Positions 49,948 to 59,687 of a stretch of DNA of 64,000 bases are shown here, one piece after another; positions within the stretch are counted from its first letter, which is position 1, and the number at the start of each line of letters is the position of its first letter. Both the position numbers and the translations under genes were made by a program. This DNA is from JAZSMJ01 sp045535815 (GTDB taxonomy: Bacteria > Bacillota > Clostridia > Oscillospirales > CAG-272). The stretch covers positions 1-64,000 of the forward strand of contig JAZSMJ010000014.1 in assembly GCA_045535815.1 (NCBI GenBank), written 5' to 3'. The notes under the pieces were generated by a model. The model worked only from the letters and a program-made list of their open reading frames with translations, made no database searches and was not told the DNA's origin.

Positions 49948-51897
49948 TCAGGTATATGTTGCCAAATACCAGGTCGCATACTGCGTAATCGGGGAGTCTT
50001 CTTCTTCAACGTCAAGAGCGGTTTCAAATATCTTGTTGTTGCTGAGCTCCTCGGCGAGCAATTCCATATATTCCATAAGAGTATATGCCTTGCCCTCTTC
50101 ATCAACGTAACCCTCGAAGTTCCAGATCTTTTCAAGATATTCTTCAGAGAGACGGTTGATCTCTTCTGTGATCTCTTCAAGAGTGTATACCTTCTTTTCG
50201 GTTCTTGAGCCGGGCGTCTTCTTGGTTTCTTCCTCGGTAGCTTCTTCAGCTTCTTCACCTTCGGATGCTTCCTCGCCCTCTACAGGCTCTTCGCCCTCAA
50301 CTGTTGTATCGGTTTCGGAATCAACCTCAACCGCTTCGGTCTCAGCCTCGGTTTCTACCTCTGTTTCAGCCTCGGTCTCGACCTCGGATTCAACCTCTTC
50401 CTCTTCCTTAACTATAAGGTTTCCTTCTTCATCATACATAGAAACCCAATAGAATCCGTTATAAGGATGAACAACTATATCAAGGTTCTGCTGCTTTGCA
50501 AGCTCCCAATTGTTTTCGGAGATCTCAATCATCTGAGGATCCATATCGCTGGAAGGCTCAAGTATGAACTGGTTTCCTGTGTGACGGTAGTCCATTGAGT
50601 AGGTGTCATTCTTCATTTTGATAACGCCTGTCTCATCGTCTACATCATAGTTAACATCTTTAATACCGTACTGGAATATATTTCTGTATTCAGCATTTGT
50701 AGTGAGAAGCTTTATAACGTCCATACATCTGTCGGGATATTTTGCATAAGAGCTTATGCAGTACATTCCGGCATAAAGATCTTCTTCATAAACGATAGGA
50801 TTCTTATGTACGGTAATATGATATTCATCCTCGTACTGTGCAGGAATGCATCCGTAACCGTCCATAAATGCAACGGCAAACTTCTGACCCTCTTCAAGCT
50901 CTTCAATGCTATGGAAATAATCCATATCGGTGAAGGTCTTCATAAACGAGAGGTAGTTTCTGTAAAGCTTAACGCCGAGAAGGTTTCTCGGATTAGCCTT
51001 TACTCCGTACGCTGCAGTCTTTGCAACGTATGATCCGAAGAGCGAATCTTCAAATCCGGGGAGATACTGAATCATTGAATAGGGCTCGCCTACTATCGGG
51101 ATATAATCCTCTTCGTATCTTATTGTATCAAGCAGGAAGTCCTGAAGATTTGCAAGGTTTGAAAGATCGGAAGCTTCGTACGAATACTTTTCAACAAGCT
51201 CCTTGTTTACGAGAATGTACTGGTATGTTCCCATAACGTGGTTGTTGGGTACACCGTAGATCTCGCCGGTGCGGGTAGCAACGTTAAAGAACTGAGGATG
51301 AATGTAGTCTGTAAGAATGCTATATGTAGTAGTAATATCGCCGGAAAGGCCGTAAAGCATTTCTCTTTCGATATAATCTTCGAAATATTCTTTATCGTTT
51401 ACAAGGAATATATCAAACTGAGTTCCGTTTTCATCGGGATATATTACCTGGTTGACACCGTAAAGATTCTTTTCGGTTTCATCGCTCTCTTCACCGGTAG
51501 ATTCTGTTTCCTTTGCTGTAGTAACACCGGCTTCTTTTATAGCCTTCTTAGCTACCTTTGCGGAATCTGCCTTAAGATCTTCGAGAAGGAGCTGACCCTC
51601 TATAGTCTCAAGCTTTTCCTCGATAACGTCATAATAAACGTCCTCTGTATAGAGCTTGAGAATAACGTTTGTATTAAAATCTCTTTGTGTTATCTCGTTA
51701 AGCGCTTCTTCAACAGCTGCAATAGCCTCGGGAGTTGTTGTTTCTCCTGTTATGGAATAAAGCGTAACAGTTATAGCTTTGTTCGATGACTTTGTACTTG
51801 AAAGCTCGGTTACAGTCTTAACCGAACAAGCACTCATCATAAGTGTAGGCACCAAAATGCACAGACATATGAACAAGCAAGCCAGTCTCTTTTTCAT
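49948..51897 (-). CDS. Extracellular solute-binding lipoprotein (ABC type), orphan
   Basis: 649-aa lipoprotein. Signal peptide MKKRLACLFICLCILVP with lipobox MSAC. The body (about 40-470) resembles family 1 sugar-type solute-binding proteins (EEALNEITQRDFNTNVILKL near the start, ISSYAKYPDRCMDVIKLL later). A long Glu/Thr/Val-rich acidic insertion (about 500-570) precedes a helical C-terminal part. No permease or ATPase gene is adjacent, so it must work with a distant transporter or act as a sensor. The ATG at 51897 with GGAGGATCC upstream is preferred over 51939. Confidence 0.85.
   Translation of the reverse strand: MKKRLACLFICLCILVPTLMMSACSVKTVTELSSTKSSNKAITVTLYSITGETTTPEAIAAVEEALNEITQRDFNTNVILKLYTEDVYYDVIEEKLETIEGQLLLEDLKADSAKVAKKAIKEAGVTTAKETESTGEESDETEKNLYGVNQVIYPDENGTQFDIFLVNDKEYFEDYIEREMLYGLSGDITTTYSILTDYIHPQFFNVATRTGEIYGVPNNHVMGTYQYILVNKELVEKYSYEASDLSNLANLQDFLLDTIRYEEDYIPIVGEPYSMIQYLPGFEDSLFGSYVAKTAAYGVKANPRNLLGVKLYRNYLSFMKTFTDMDYFHSIEELEEGQKFAVAFMDGYGCIPAQYEDEYHITVHKNPIVYEEDLYAGMYCISSYAKYPDRCMDVIKLLTTNAEYRNIFQYGIKDVNYDVDDETGVIKMKNDTYSMDYRHTGNQFILEPSSDMDPQMIEISENNWELAKQQNLDIVVHPYNGFYWVSMYDEEGNLIVKEEEEVESEVETEAETEVETEAETEAVEVDSETDTTVEGEEPVEGEEASEGEEAEEATEEETKKTPGSRTEKKVYTLEEITEEINRLSEEYLEKIWNFEGYVDEEGKAYTLMEYMELLAEELSNNKIFETALDVEEEDSPITQYATWYLATYT
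50180..50420 (-). repeat. Acidic low-complexity coding repeat
   Basis: Degenerate direct repeats of GAG-GTC/GCA-GAA-ACC type codons encode the pattern (E/T)(V/A)E(T/S)E in the solute-binding lipoprotein. A replication-slippage prone stretch. Confidence 0.65.
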
Positions 51898-52168
51898 TGT
51901 GTTGGATCCTCCTAAAATCGTGGCTGTTAAGCCTAACAAACTAAAGTTTATTTTACACTATATATTAAAATATGTCAAGGTTATTTTAGTAAACAAATGA
52001 GTATTTAAGCACTTTATTTTGGGAGAAAAATCATCACTTTATTTGAGCGTCATAACCATTTTAGTTGAACTTTCATAATAAAATAATATTTTTTTGTTTC
52101 GTTTTTACATAAAGATTGTCGCATTGCCCAAAATAGCTGCATTTAAAATGTATCACTCGACGATTATT

Positions 52169-53263
52169 TTAATCAAGATAATCTTTCAAACGCTTTGAAC
52201 GGCTTGGATGTCTGAGCTTTCTCAAAGCCTTGGCTTCGATCTGTCTTATTCTCTCTCTTGTGATGTTGAACACCTTTCCAACCTCCTCAAGAGTTCTCGG
52301 TCTTCCGTCATCAAGGCCGAATCTGAGACGCAGTACCTGCTCTTCTCTGTTGGTCAGCGTGTGAAGGACCTCACTGAGCTGTTCCCTGAGAAGCATATAA
52401 GAAGCTGCCTCGGCAGGAGCAGGAGAATCTTCATCCTGGATAAAGTCACCGAGGTGGCTGTCTTCCTCTTCACCTATAGGCGTGTCAAGAGATATGGGAT
52501 CCTGAGATATCTTCATTATCTCACGCACCTTATCGGGACTCATATTTATTTCTTTTGCTATTTCATCAGCAGTTGCCTCGTGACCAAGCTCCTGCAAAAG
52601 CTGTCTTTGAACTCTTGACACCTTGTGTATGGTCTCCACCATATGAACGGGAATTCTTATCGTTCTTGCCTGGTCTGCAATAGCTCTTGTAATAGCCTGT
52701 CTTATCCACCAGGTTGCGTAAGTAGAGAACTTGTATCCTTTTCTGTAGTCGAACTTCTCTACCGCCTTCATAAGTCCGAGGTTGCCCTCCTGGATAAGAT
52801 CAAGGAAGAACATTCCTCTTCCAACGTATCTCTTGGCGATACTTACGACAAGTCTGAGGTTTGATTCAACTATCTCACTCTTTGCGGCCTCGTCTCCTTC
52901 AGACATACGCTCTGCAAGCTCAAGCTCCTTTTCGGAATCAAGAAGCGGAACCTTACCTATTTCCTTGAGATACATTCTTACCGGGTCGTCTATTGCAAGA
53001 CCCTCGTGCGCAAGCATTTTTTCCATATCTTCCGCACTCTCGTACTGCTCTACCTCGGTTTCGATCTCAGCAAATTCGGGAGAGTCAAGATAACCGGTTA
53101 CCTCAACTCCCATATTTTCGAGAGTTTCATACAGCTTCTCTATTTGCTCAATATCAAAATCAACGTCCTCAAGGGCCTCAAGTATTTCCCCGTTAGATAT
53201 TGACCCTTTGGATTTTCCCTTTTCGATTATATCATTAACCGATATTTTTTTTGCTTCACTCAT
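52169..53263 (-). CDS. rpoD: RNA polymerase primary sigma factor RpoD (SigA)
   Basis: 364-aa housekeeping sigma factor. Region 1.1 (about 1-60), region 1.2 DDPVRMYLKEIGKVPLL, region 2 SNLRLVVSIAKRYVGRGM and GNLGLMKAVEKFDYRKGYKF with the -10 recognition STYATWWIRQAITRA, region 3, and region 4 with TLEEVGKVFNITRERIRQIE. The short spacer between 1.2 and 2 is normal for Clostridia. GGGGGATATAAAT before the ATG. Directly downstream of dnaG (gap 24 bp), the usual dnaG-rpoD operon. Confidence 0.98.
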   Translation of the reverse strand: MSEAKKISVNDIIEKGKSKGSISNGEILEALEDVDFDIEQIEKLYETLENMGVEVTGYLDSPEFAEIETEVEQYESAEDMEKMLAHEGLAIDDPVRMYLKEIGKVPLLDSEKELELAERMSEGDEAAKSEIVESNLRLVVSIAKRYVGRGMFFLDLIQEGNLGLMKAVEKFDYRKGYKFSTYATWWIRQAITRAIADQARTIRIPVHMVETIHKVSRVQRQLLQELGHEATADEIAKEINMSPDKVREIMKISQDPISLDTPIGEEEDSHLGDFIQDEDSPAPAEAASYMLLREQLSEVLHTLTNREEQVLRLRFGLDDGRPRTLEEVGKVFNITRERIRQIEAKALRKLRHPSRSKRLKDYLD

Positions 53264-53287
53264 ATTTATATCCCCCAGTCGTCTGAC

Positions 53288-55048
53288 TTAATTTGTTTTT
53301 CTTTTTGCTTCAAGCATACTGCTGATGCCCGATATTCCGTCAGCAGCTTTTTCCCCCGCCTTGGAAAGCGTTTCGATACATTCATGCAATACTTTTTCGT
53401 CATTTTTCGCAAGACTCTTTCTTGACACTTGCATCTTGACTATCCTTCCCATTTCATCGGGTGAAAATTCACTTCCCAGCATCCCCATATCGAAGCTTCC
53501 GTCTGCCTCGGATGCTGCTTGTGCACATTTTAAGACAGCTTCAAATACCCGTTTATTGAATTCGGTTACGAACATATCGGATGAAAGCTCTATTTTACCC
53601 TGAATAATCATATCTAAATACTCAGGGAACAGCAAAAGAATGCCTATTATAGCTTCCTCTGCGTATGCCGCTTTAACGTTTTTCAGAGCATCGGGATTTA
53701 CTCTGTCGCCTATCCGCTCTGCAGAACGGATTATCTTGGCAGTATCGTCTTTCTTTCTCGCCCTTGCCCTCTGGCGGATAAGACGGTCGACGTCAGCCTT
53801 CATATTTGAGGACTGTATACCAAGCTTTTCTGAGGCTCTTGATATGTATACTTCCCTTTCAACAGACGAATAAACTCCCGAAATATATTCCGCAAGCTCA
53901 CTCGCCGCTTTTATCTTATCGCTGTTCAGTGAGACGTCGTATTTGGCAAGTATGCCGCTCATCCTGTAGTCAAATTGCGTGAGGCTGTTGTCTATCAGCT
54001 GCTTAAATCTGCCGACTCCGAATTTCTTTATATATTCATCCGGATCCTTAGCACCCTCCATCCTTATTATTTTGACCTCAAGACCTGCTTCTCCGAGCAG
54101 TGCAAACGCTCTTTCTGCGGCACGCTGTCCGGCGTCGTCGCTATCGTACGATATATACACCTTCTGCGTATATCTCTTCATCAATCTCGCCTGCTCGGGA
54201 GTAAGCGCCGTTCCGAGAGTTGCAACGGCATTTCCGAAGCCTGCGGCGTGAAGAGCTATAACGTCCATATAGCCCTCGCACAGTATCATATTTTCACTGC
54301 ACTGCGATTTTGCATAGTTGAGAGCGAAAAGATTTTTGCTCTTTTTAAACGCCGGGGTATCCGACGAATTCAGATATTTCGGCGTTGAATCATCCATAAC
54401 CCTTCCGCCAAAGGCAATAACGTTTCCGGAAACGTCTATTATCGGGAATATTACTCTGTTTCTGAAATAGTCGTAGGCTCTTCCGGTTTTCTTGCTGATA
54501 CCGCAAAGGAAGCCTGCCGTAAGCTCCTCCTCGGTATATCCCAGCGATCTCATATGAGAGGTGAGAGCTCCGAAATCGTTTGGCGCAAAGCCAAGTCCAA
54601 AGCGTTTTATTACAGCTGCCGGGAGCTGACGCTTTTTCATCAGATAATCAAGACCCTCTCCGCCCTTCATCAGCTGAGAATGGAAGAACCTTGCCGCCTC
54701 CCTGTTCATATCGTAAACTCTGGAGCGCCTGATCTCACTTTTTTCTTCCTGCGGTGTTTTCGGGATGGTTATTCCTGCCCTTTTTGCAAGCTGTTCAACA
54801 GCCTGCATATAGTCAAGATTTTCCATCTTCATAACGAAGGTTATAACGTCTCCGCCTGCACCGCATCCAAAGCAGTAAAATGACGATGAATCGTTAAACA
54901 CCGTAAAAGACGGTGTCTTTTCGCTGTGAAACGGGCAAAGCCCATTCATATTGGAGCCCGCACGCTTCAAGGTCACGTATCCGGAGATAACGTCCGATAT
55001 ATTATTTCGATATTTTATTTCTTCTATAAGCTGTGACGATATATTCAC
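53288..55048 (-). CDS. dnaG: DNA primase DnaG
   Basis: 586-aa primase that makes RNA primers at the replication fork. The N-terminal zinc finger has CPFHSEKTPSF and FYCFGCGAGG. The TOPRIM catalytic core follows (ILCEGYMDVIALHAAG, and YISYDSDDAGQ with the metal-binding Asp residues), then a C-terminal DnaB-binding region (about 440-586). It starts with GTG at 55048, eleven bases after AGGAGATG. Between dgt and rpoD. Confidence 0.97.
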   Translation of the reverse strand: MNISSQLIEEIKYRNNISDVISGYVTLKRAGSNMNGLCPFHSEKTPSFTVFNDSSSFYCFGCGAGGDVITFVMKMENLDYMQAVEQLAKRAGITIPKTPQEEKSEIRRSRVYDMNREAARFFHSQLMKGGEGLDYLMKKRQLPAAVIKRFGLGFAPNDFGALTSHMRSLGYTEEELTAGFLCGISKKTGRAYDYFRNRVIFPIIDVSGNVIAFGGRVMDDSTPKYLNSSDTPAFKKSKNLFALNYAKSQCSENMILCEGYMDVIALHAAGFGNAVATLGTALTPEQARLMKRYTQKVYISYDSDDAGQRAAERAFALLGEAGLEVKIIRMEGAKDPDEYIKKFGVGRFKQLIDNSLTQFDYRMSGILAKYDVSLNSDKIKAASELAEYISGVYSSVEREVYISRASEKLGIQSSNMKADVDRLIRQRARARKKDDTAKIIRSAERIGDRVNPDALKNVKAAYAEEAIIGILLLFPEYLDMIIQGKIELSSDMFVTEFNKRVFEAVLKCAQAASEADGSFDMGMLGSEFSPDEMGRIVKMQVSRKSLAKNDEKVLHECIETLSKAGEKAADGISGISSMLEAKRKTN

Positions 55049-55084
55049 GGCGCATCTCCTTTCAGCTTTAATTAAAGCGTATTA

Positions 55085-56104
55085 TCAATCGATAAGGCTT
55101 TCCTTTTTCCAGGATTTCGGGATAAACATCTCCTTGTAGACGCTGACTGCATATCTATCGGTCATACCCGATATAAAATCGCACACCGCTCTTTCCTTTC
55201 CCTCTTCTTCGAGAGTGCGTCTGGACTCAAGCGGAAGCTTATCCGGATTTTCTACGAAAAATCGATAAAGAGTTTCAAGCATTGACGATGCCTTTCCCTC
55301 TTCTGTTTTTGCGGCAGAATTTCTGTATACCCGCTCAAACAAAAACGTGTGGAGCATTTCGGTATACTCATTAGTTTCATCATCCATCAGAATATCGTCT
55401 TTACCCATGCTTGAGCTTATAACGCTTTTTACCATAGAGTCAATTCTCTCTCCGTGAGTTGCGCCCAGCTTGAGATGTATCATTGCGTCTATATCATCAG
55501 GGCTTATTATACCGCCTCTGCAGGCATCGTCGATATCGTGATTTATATACGCTATTCTGTCCGATATTTTAACAACTCTTCCCTCTAAGGTTGCAGCCTT
55601 GCCGTTGGTATGGTTAAGAATACCGTCTCTTACCTCCCAGGTAAGATTAAGCCCCTTGCCACCATCCTCCAGCTTCTCAACGACTCTTATGCTTTGGAGA
55701 TAATGCCTGAAATTTTCATCATAGCATCTCTGCAGCATTCTTTCACCCTCGTGACCAAACGGAGTATGTCCAAGATCGTGGCCGAGAGCTATCGCCTCGG
55801 TAAGATCCTCATTCAGCCGAAGCGCTCTTGCTATCGTTCTTGCAATCTGAGTGACCTCAAGAGTATGAGTCAGTCTCGTTCGGTAATGATCTGCCTCAGG
55901 CGCAAGAAAGACCTGCGTTTTGTGCATAAGACGTCTGAATGATTTGGAATGTATTATTCTGTCTCTGTCACGTTGGAAATCTGTTCTTATATCGCAGTCA
56001 TCTATCGGATATTCTCTACCCCTCGTTTTGTCCGACGGGCAGGCAAACTCCGACAAATAATTCTTTTCATGTTCAAAAATAAAGTCTTTTACAGTATGAT
56101 CCAT
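55085..56104 (-). CDS. dgt: Deoxyguanosinetriphosphate triphosphohydrolase-like protein (dGTPase)
   Basis: 339-aa HD-domain phosphohydrolase that cleaves dNTPs to nucleosides and triphosphate. HD metal-binding motifs: RTRLTHTLEVTQIAR, GHDLGHTPFGHEGE, and IAYINHDIDDA. The N-terminal REYPIDDCDIRTDFQRDRDRI is a family signature. The length is typical of the short, single-domain clostridial form. Upstream of dnaG on the same strand (gap 36 bp), a common arrangement. Confidence 0.95.
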   Translation of the reverse strand: MDHTVKDFIFEHEKNYLSEFACPSDKTRGREYPIDDCDIRTDFQRDRDRIIHSKSFRRLMHKTQVFLAPEADHYRTRLTHTLEVTQIARTIARALRLNEDLTEAIALGHDLGHTPFGHEGERMLQRCYDENFRHYLQSIRVVEKLEDGGKGLNLTWEVRDGILNHTNGKAATLEGRVVKISDRIAYINHDIDDACRGGIISPDDIDAMIHLKLGATHGERIDSMVKSVISSSMGKDDILMDDETNEYTEMLHTFLFERVYRNSAAKTEEGKASSMLETLYRFFVENPDKLPLESRRTLEEEGKERAVCDFISGMTDRYAVSVYKEMFIPKSWKKESLID

Positions 56105-56243
56105 ATATATCCTTTTCAGTTATTATTTTTCAGATAAAGACAAAATATTTATAATCTGCCATACTATTTTTTATAATATACTTTGTTTTTTTATAAAAAC
56201 CTTTATTTTTTTGAAATTCTTCAAAAAATTCTTTTATATTCAA

Positions 56244-56268
56244 AAAACAAGGGAGGATATCTCCTCCC
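56244..56268 (-). terminator. Terminator of the YigZ gene
   Basis: Minus-strand GGGAGGA and TCCTCCC pair around a 4-nt loop, followed by TTGTTTTTTG. Confidence 0.8.
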
Positions 56269-56284
56269 AAAAATGCCTGTATAT

Positions 56285-56941
56285 TTATCTGAAATCAAAT
56301 CTTGAACCGCTTATGACCGGTTTAATTTTTCCGTTTGAAAGCTCAGACAATCTTTTTTCAAAGGCAAAATAGAGCCTGTCCTTTATTGCAAGCTTCAGAT
56401 CAACGCTCTCTCCGAAAGACAGATCGTCGGTTATTATTCCGTACTGTGGCAGCTCATACTGCACCTTTTGATAGTCCGAATAGCTGCAGCTGAGGGTAAA
56501 TTCGGTATAGCCCTCGTACGTCACTATCTCTGCTTCCTCTATTGCCATTCTTGCAGCGGCAGAATAAGCTCTGAGAAGTCCGCCTGCACCAAGCAATATA
56601 CCGCCGAAATACCTCGTTACGACCACGACGGTATCGTTAACTCCGCTTTTGCGTATAACGTCAAGAACGGGTATACCTGCAGTTCCCTGCGGCTCGCCGT
56701 CATCCGAATAGCGCATAATATTACCGTTTGCGAGCGAATAGGCATAAACGTTATGCGTCGCCTCACGGTGCATGGTGCGTATCCTTCTGATAAAATCCGA
56801 AGCCTCCGCCTCGGTCTTGACAGGAGCAGCGTATCCTATGAACAGAGACTTTTTCTCTCTGAATTCGACCGCCGCCTCTTTAGCGATGGTAGTATAAAGC
56901 CTTGCCGCCTCAGCAACCGGCGCCTTTTTATCTTTACTCAT
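56285..56941 (-). CDS. YigZ/IMPACT family protein
   Basis: 218-aa protein of the UPF0029/IMPACT family. The N-terminal IMPACT domain includes IRRIRTMHREATHNVYAYSL, YSDDGEPQGTAGIPVL and VTRYFGGILLGAGGLLRAY; the C-terminal DUF1949 part is ferredoxin-fold-like. Function uncertain; linked to translation stress in eukaryotic relatives. GGAGATATATCT before the ATG at 56941 decides the start. It follows hflX by 36 bp on the same strand. Confidence 0.92.
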   Translation of the reverse strand: MSKDKKAPVAEAARLYTTIAKEAAVEFREKKSLFIGYAAPVKTEAEASDFIRRIRTMHREATHNVYAYSLANGNIMRYSDDGEPQGTAGIPVLDVIRKSGVNDTVVVVTRYFGGILLGAGGLLRAYSAAARMAIEEAEIVTYEGYTEFTLSCSYSDYQKVQYELPQYGIITDDLSFGESVDLKLAIKDRLYFAFEKRLSELSNGKIKPVISGSRFDFR

Positions 56942-56977
56942 AGATATATCTCCAAGCTTTTTTCGCTTTGATATCAC

Positions 56978-58276
56978 TTATTTTGCAATATATTTTGCAA
57001 GCATACCCTTGGTCTTCTCGTCTGCAGTTGCCAAAACCGTAACTGCCTCATCTCCGTACTCTATATCCTTAACTACGGCGTTTTTATAAAGGATATTAAG
57101 CGCCGATTGCTCCGCATTGGGTATAACGAATGTTACGTCGGTCTTACCGAGATGAGCAAGCTCTGCCAGCTTCTCTGCAAGTCTGTCCATACCGAAGCCC
57201 GTCTGAGCCGATACGAATACCGCACGTGAATTTTCATTTCCGGCAAAGTTTTCCGTCAGGCTGACACCCGAAACATCGCACTTATTGTATACGTATAAAA
57301 CAGGCTTATCTCCTGCTCCAAGCTCTTCCATCAGCCCTTCTGTAACCTCAAGCTGATTTACGTGCTCGGGATCGGATACGTCTACAACGACTATTATTAT
57401 ATCCGAATACGCCACCTCTTCAAGAGTAGATCTGAAGGCTTTTATAAGGTGGTGAGGCAGATTTCTTATAAAACCTACCGTATCGGTCAAAAGAATTTCC
57501 GTGCCGTCAGGGAGCTCATATTTGCGTGTGGTTGGATCAAGTGTTGCAAACAGCTTATTCTCTGCAAGTATACCTGCTCCGGTAAGATAATTGAGTATGG
57601 TAGACTTTCCTGCATTAGTATATCCGGCGATAGCAACCTTGATTATTCCCGAGCGCTCTCGTGAGGATCTTTGAACCTTTCTGTTCTTTTCTATGGCAGA
57701 AAGCTTTTCCTCAAGCGCTTCCATTCTGCGTCTGACGTAACGTCTGTCGCTCTCAAGCTTTGTTTCACCAGGACCTCGCATGGCAATATTACCGCCCTGC
57801 TGTCTTGACATCGAAAGACCTTTTCCTGCAAGTCTTGGTACAGTATATTTAAGCTGAGCAAGCTCTACCTGAAGCTTGCCCTCTCCGCTTGTTGCGTGCA
57901 GGGCAAAAATATCAAGTATAAGCATACTGCGGTCTATTACTCTGACGTCTCCGCCTATGCCGTCCTCGATATTCCTTATCTGAGACGGAGAGAGCTCACA
58001 GTCAAAAACTACCAACCCTATATCGTTTGCATTGCAAAGAGAGGCAAGCTCAGCAAGCTTTCCACTTCCTATATAGGTACGGGAATCGGGATTATCCTTC
58101 GATTGTACGAGCTTTGCAAAAACTTCTCCGCCTGCCGTTTCAAGCAATCTTTCAAGCTCATCAAACGATGCGTTCATTTCATGCTCGCTCATATCGGGCA
58201 GTAATACCGACACTATTATCGCCTGCTCTTTTTCCTCGGCGGTATCTATGCCGTTTTTTTCAAAATCCGTACTCAT
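56978..58276 (-). CDS. hflX: GTPase HflX
   Basis: 432-aa ribosome-associated GTPase that splits stalled or heat-damaged 70S ribosomes. N-terminal HflX domain with GSGKLAELASLC and VVFDCELSPSQIRNIE; the glycine-rich linker PRLAGKGLSMSRQQGGNIAM; G domain motifs AGYTNAGKSTILNYL, DTVGFIRNLPHHL and YVYNKCD. AAAGGGGGC precedes the ATG by about ten bases. First gene of a pair with the YigZ gene. Confidence 0.96.
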   Translation of the reverse strand: MSTDFEKNGIDTAEEKEQAIIVSVLLPDMSEHEMNASFDELERLLETAGGEVFAKLVQSKDNPDSRTYIGSGKLAELASLCNANDIGLVVFDCELSPSQIRNIEDGIGGDVRVIDRSMLILDIFALHATSGEGKLQVELAQLKYTVPRLAGKGLSMSRQQGGNIAMRGPGETKLESDRRYVRRRMEALEEKLSAIEKNRKVQRSSRERSGIIKVAIAGYTNAGKSTILNYLTGAGILAENKLFATLDPTTRKYELPDGTEILLTDTVGFIRNLPHHLIKAFRSTLEEVAYSDIIIVVVDVSDPEHVNQLEVTEGLMEELGAGDKPVLYVYNKCDVSGVSLTENFAGNENSRAVFVSAQTGFGMDRLAEKLAELAHLGKTDVTFVIPNAEQSALNILYKNAVVKDIEYGDEAVTVLATADEKTKGMLAKYIAK

Positions 58277-58304
58277 TCTAAGCTATGCCCCCTTTCAATC
58301 AAAA

Positions 58305-58344
58305 AAGCAAGACAGCGTATAATAAATATCCGCAATCTTGCTTT
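58305..58344 (-). terminator. Terminator of rpmE
   Basis: Minus-strand AAGCAAGA and TCTTGCTT enclose an inner GCG/CGC stem and are followed by TTTTGATT. Confidence 0.75.
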
Positions 58345-58364
58345 ATGCTGCTTGTGAATCCTTA

Positions 58365-58577
58365 TTATTTTGCCGATGCGGCTTCAAGACGCTTCTTGAA
58401 CTTGTCAAGACGTCCGCCTGTGTCAACCAGCTTCTGCTTGCCCGTAAAGAAAGGATGGCATTTAGAGCAGATTTCAACTTTGATGTCCTCGCCCTTAGTG
58501 GATCTTGTCTTTACTTCAGAACCGCAAGCACACTTTATAGTTACTTCTGTATATTTCGGCTGAATTGCTTCCTTCAT
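58365..58577 (-). CDS. rpmE: 50S ribosomal protein L31
   Basis: 70-aa ribosomal protein of the zinc-binding type: the four cysteines are in CACGS and CSKCHPFFTG. Typical ending DTGGRLDKFKKRLEAA. GAGGTG before the ATG. Monocistronic, with a good promoter at 58619-58647. Confidence 0.97.
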   Translation of the reverse strand: MKEAIQPKYTEVTIKCACGSEVKTRSTKGEDIKVEICSKCHPFFTGKQKLVDTGGRLDKFKKRLEAASAK

Positions 58578-58618
58578 CTATTACACCTCATTTCGCTTCC
58601 GAATTTCATTTCCGATAT

Positions 58619-58647
58619 ATTATATCACACTTTTTTTCGTTTTGCAA
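58619..58647 (-). promoter_or_regulatory. Sigma-A promoter of rpmE
   Basis: Minus-strand TTGCAA, 17-bp spacer, TATAAT. Confidence 0.75.
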
Positions 58648-58764
58648 TAGTTTTTAAAAAAATGTTTTTTACTCTTTTAATATTTATTTTTATGTGTTAT
58701 AATATCTCCTGTAGTCGTAATTTGCGACGATAATATTGGCAAAGCGTTAGATCAGAGGCATTTT

Positions 58765-59643
58765 ATGTTAGATACGTTAAAAACTTACGAGCTTGACGTT
58801 TCAATGCGTGAGGAGATACGCAAAAGAACAAAAGGCATTGGAATATCCTACTACAATTTCACAAATATGTTTATGTGGCGAAGGACACTAAACTACCGTG
58901 TGCTTGAAGCAGACGGATGTATCTGCATTATCGGAAGATACAGAAATTATCCGCCTTTTATGCTCTTCCCTCTCGGTGATGATCCGATATCAGCCATAAA
59001 AACTGTACAGTCCGAGTCAGGCACTATAAATATATCACATCTCTCAAAGGAAATGGCAGACGTCATAAAAGAAAGCTTTCCGAGTGCAATCATAACGGAC
59101 AATCCCGACTTCAGAGACTATATCTACCTTGCATCCGATCTTGACAATCTTGCAGGGCGCAAATTTCATCAGAAAAGAAACCACATAGCAAAATTCCACT
59201 CCAGATATAATATGGAGTATATTTCGGTAACAAAAAACGACACCTCAAATCTTCATATATTAAGGCAGGCGGCAGAGGAGCTTTTCATAAACCGTGAAGA
59301 CGATGAGCTTCTCGACGAGCACGAGGCAATAATCGAGGTGCTGAATAACATTGAAGCGCTTGAGGTTACCGCCGCCGTTATACAGGTTGACGGACAAAAC
59401 GTTGCGTATACCATCGGCGAGATGATGAGCGATGATACTGCGCTTATCCACATAGAAAAGGCAGACCGAAGCTTCGAGGGAAGCTACAGCGTTATAAACA
59501 GAGAATTTATCCACCGTGAGTTTGCCGATAAGGCAATTTACGTAAACCGTGAGGAAGACCTTGGAATAGAGGGCTTGAGAAAAGCCAAAATGTCGTATAA
59601 TCCTATATCAATGCCACCGTCTTATTTCGCACGCTTCAAATAA
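58765..59643 (+). CDS. DUF2156 domain protein (phosphatidylglycerol lysyltransferase-like acyltransferase fold)
   Basis: 292-aa soluble protein with tandem GNAT-like folds. LAGRKFHQKRNHIAKFHSRY and the ending VNREEDLGIEGLRKAKMSYNP are typical of DUF2156 proteins related to the soluble part of MprF/FemX-like aminoacyl transferases. Substrate unknown. AGAGGC before the ATG; TATAAT at 58698 with a weak -35. It has its own terminator, convergent with rplS. Confidence 0.88.
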   Translation: MLDTLKTYELDVSMREEIRKRTKGIGISYYNFTNMFMWRRTLNYRVLEADGCICIIGRYRNYPPFMLFPLGDDPISAIKTVQSESGTINISHLSKEMADVIKESFPSAIITDNPDFRDYIYLASDLDNLAGRKFHQKRNHIAKFHSRYNMEYISVTKNDTSNLHILRQAAEELFINREDDELLDEHEAIIEVLNNIEALEVTAAVIQVDGQNVAYTIGEMMSDDTALIHIEKADRSFEGSYSVINREFIHREFADKAIYVNREEDLGIEGLRKAKMSYNPISMPPSYFARFK

Positions 59644-59649
59644 AAAAAT

Positions 59650-59685
59650 TGACCCCCCTGCATTTTGCAGGGGGTATTTCAATTT
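59650..59685. terminator. Bidirectional terminator
   Basis: CCCCCTGCA and TGCAGGGGG form a tight hairpin between the convergent DUF2156 and rplS genes. Confidence 0.85.
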
Positions 59686-59687
59686 AC

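Noticed and set aside
50156..50452. Ser/Val-rich ORF on the plus strand (SVSASVSTSVSAS)
   Set aside because: Antisense of the acidic repeat in the solute-binding lipoprotein.
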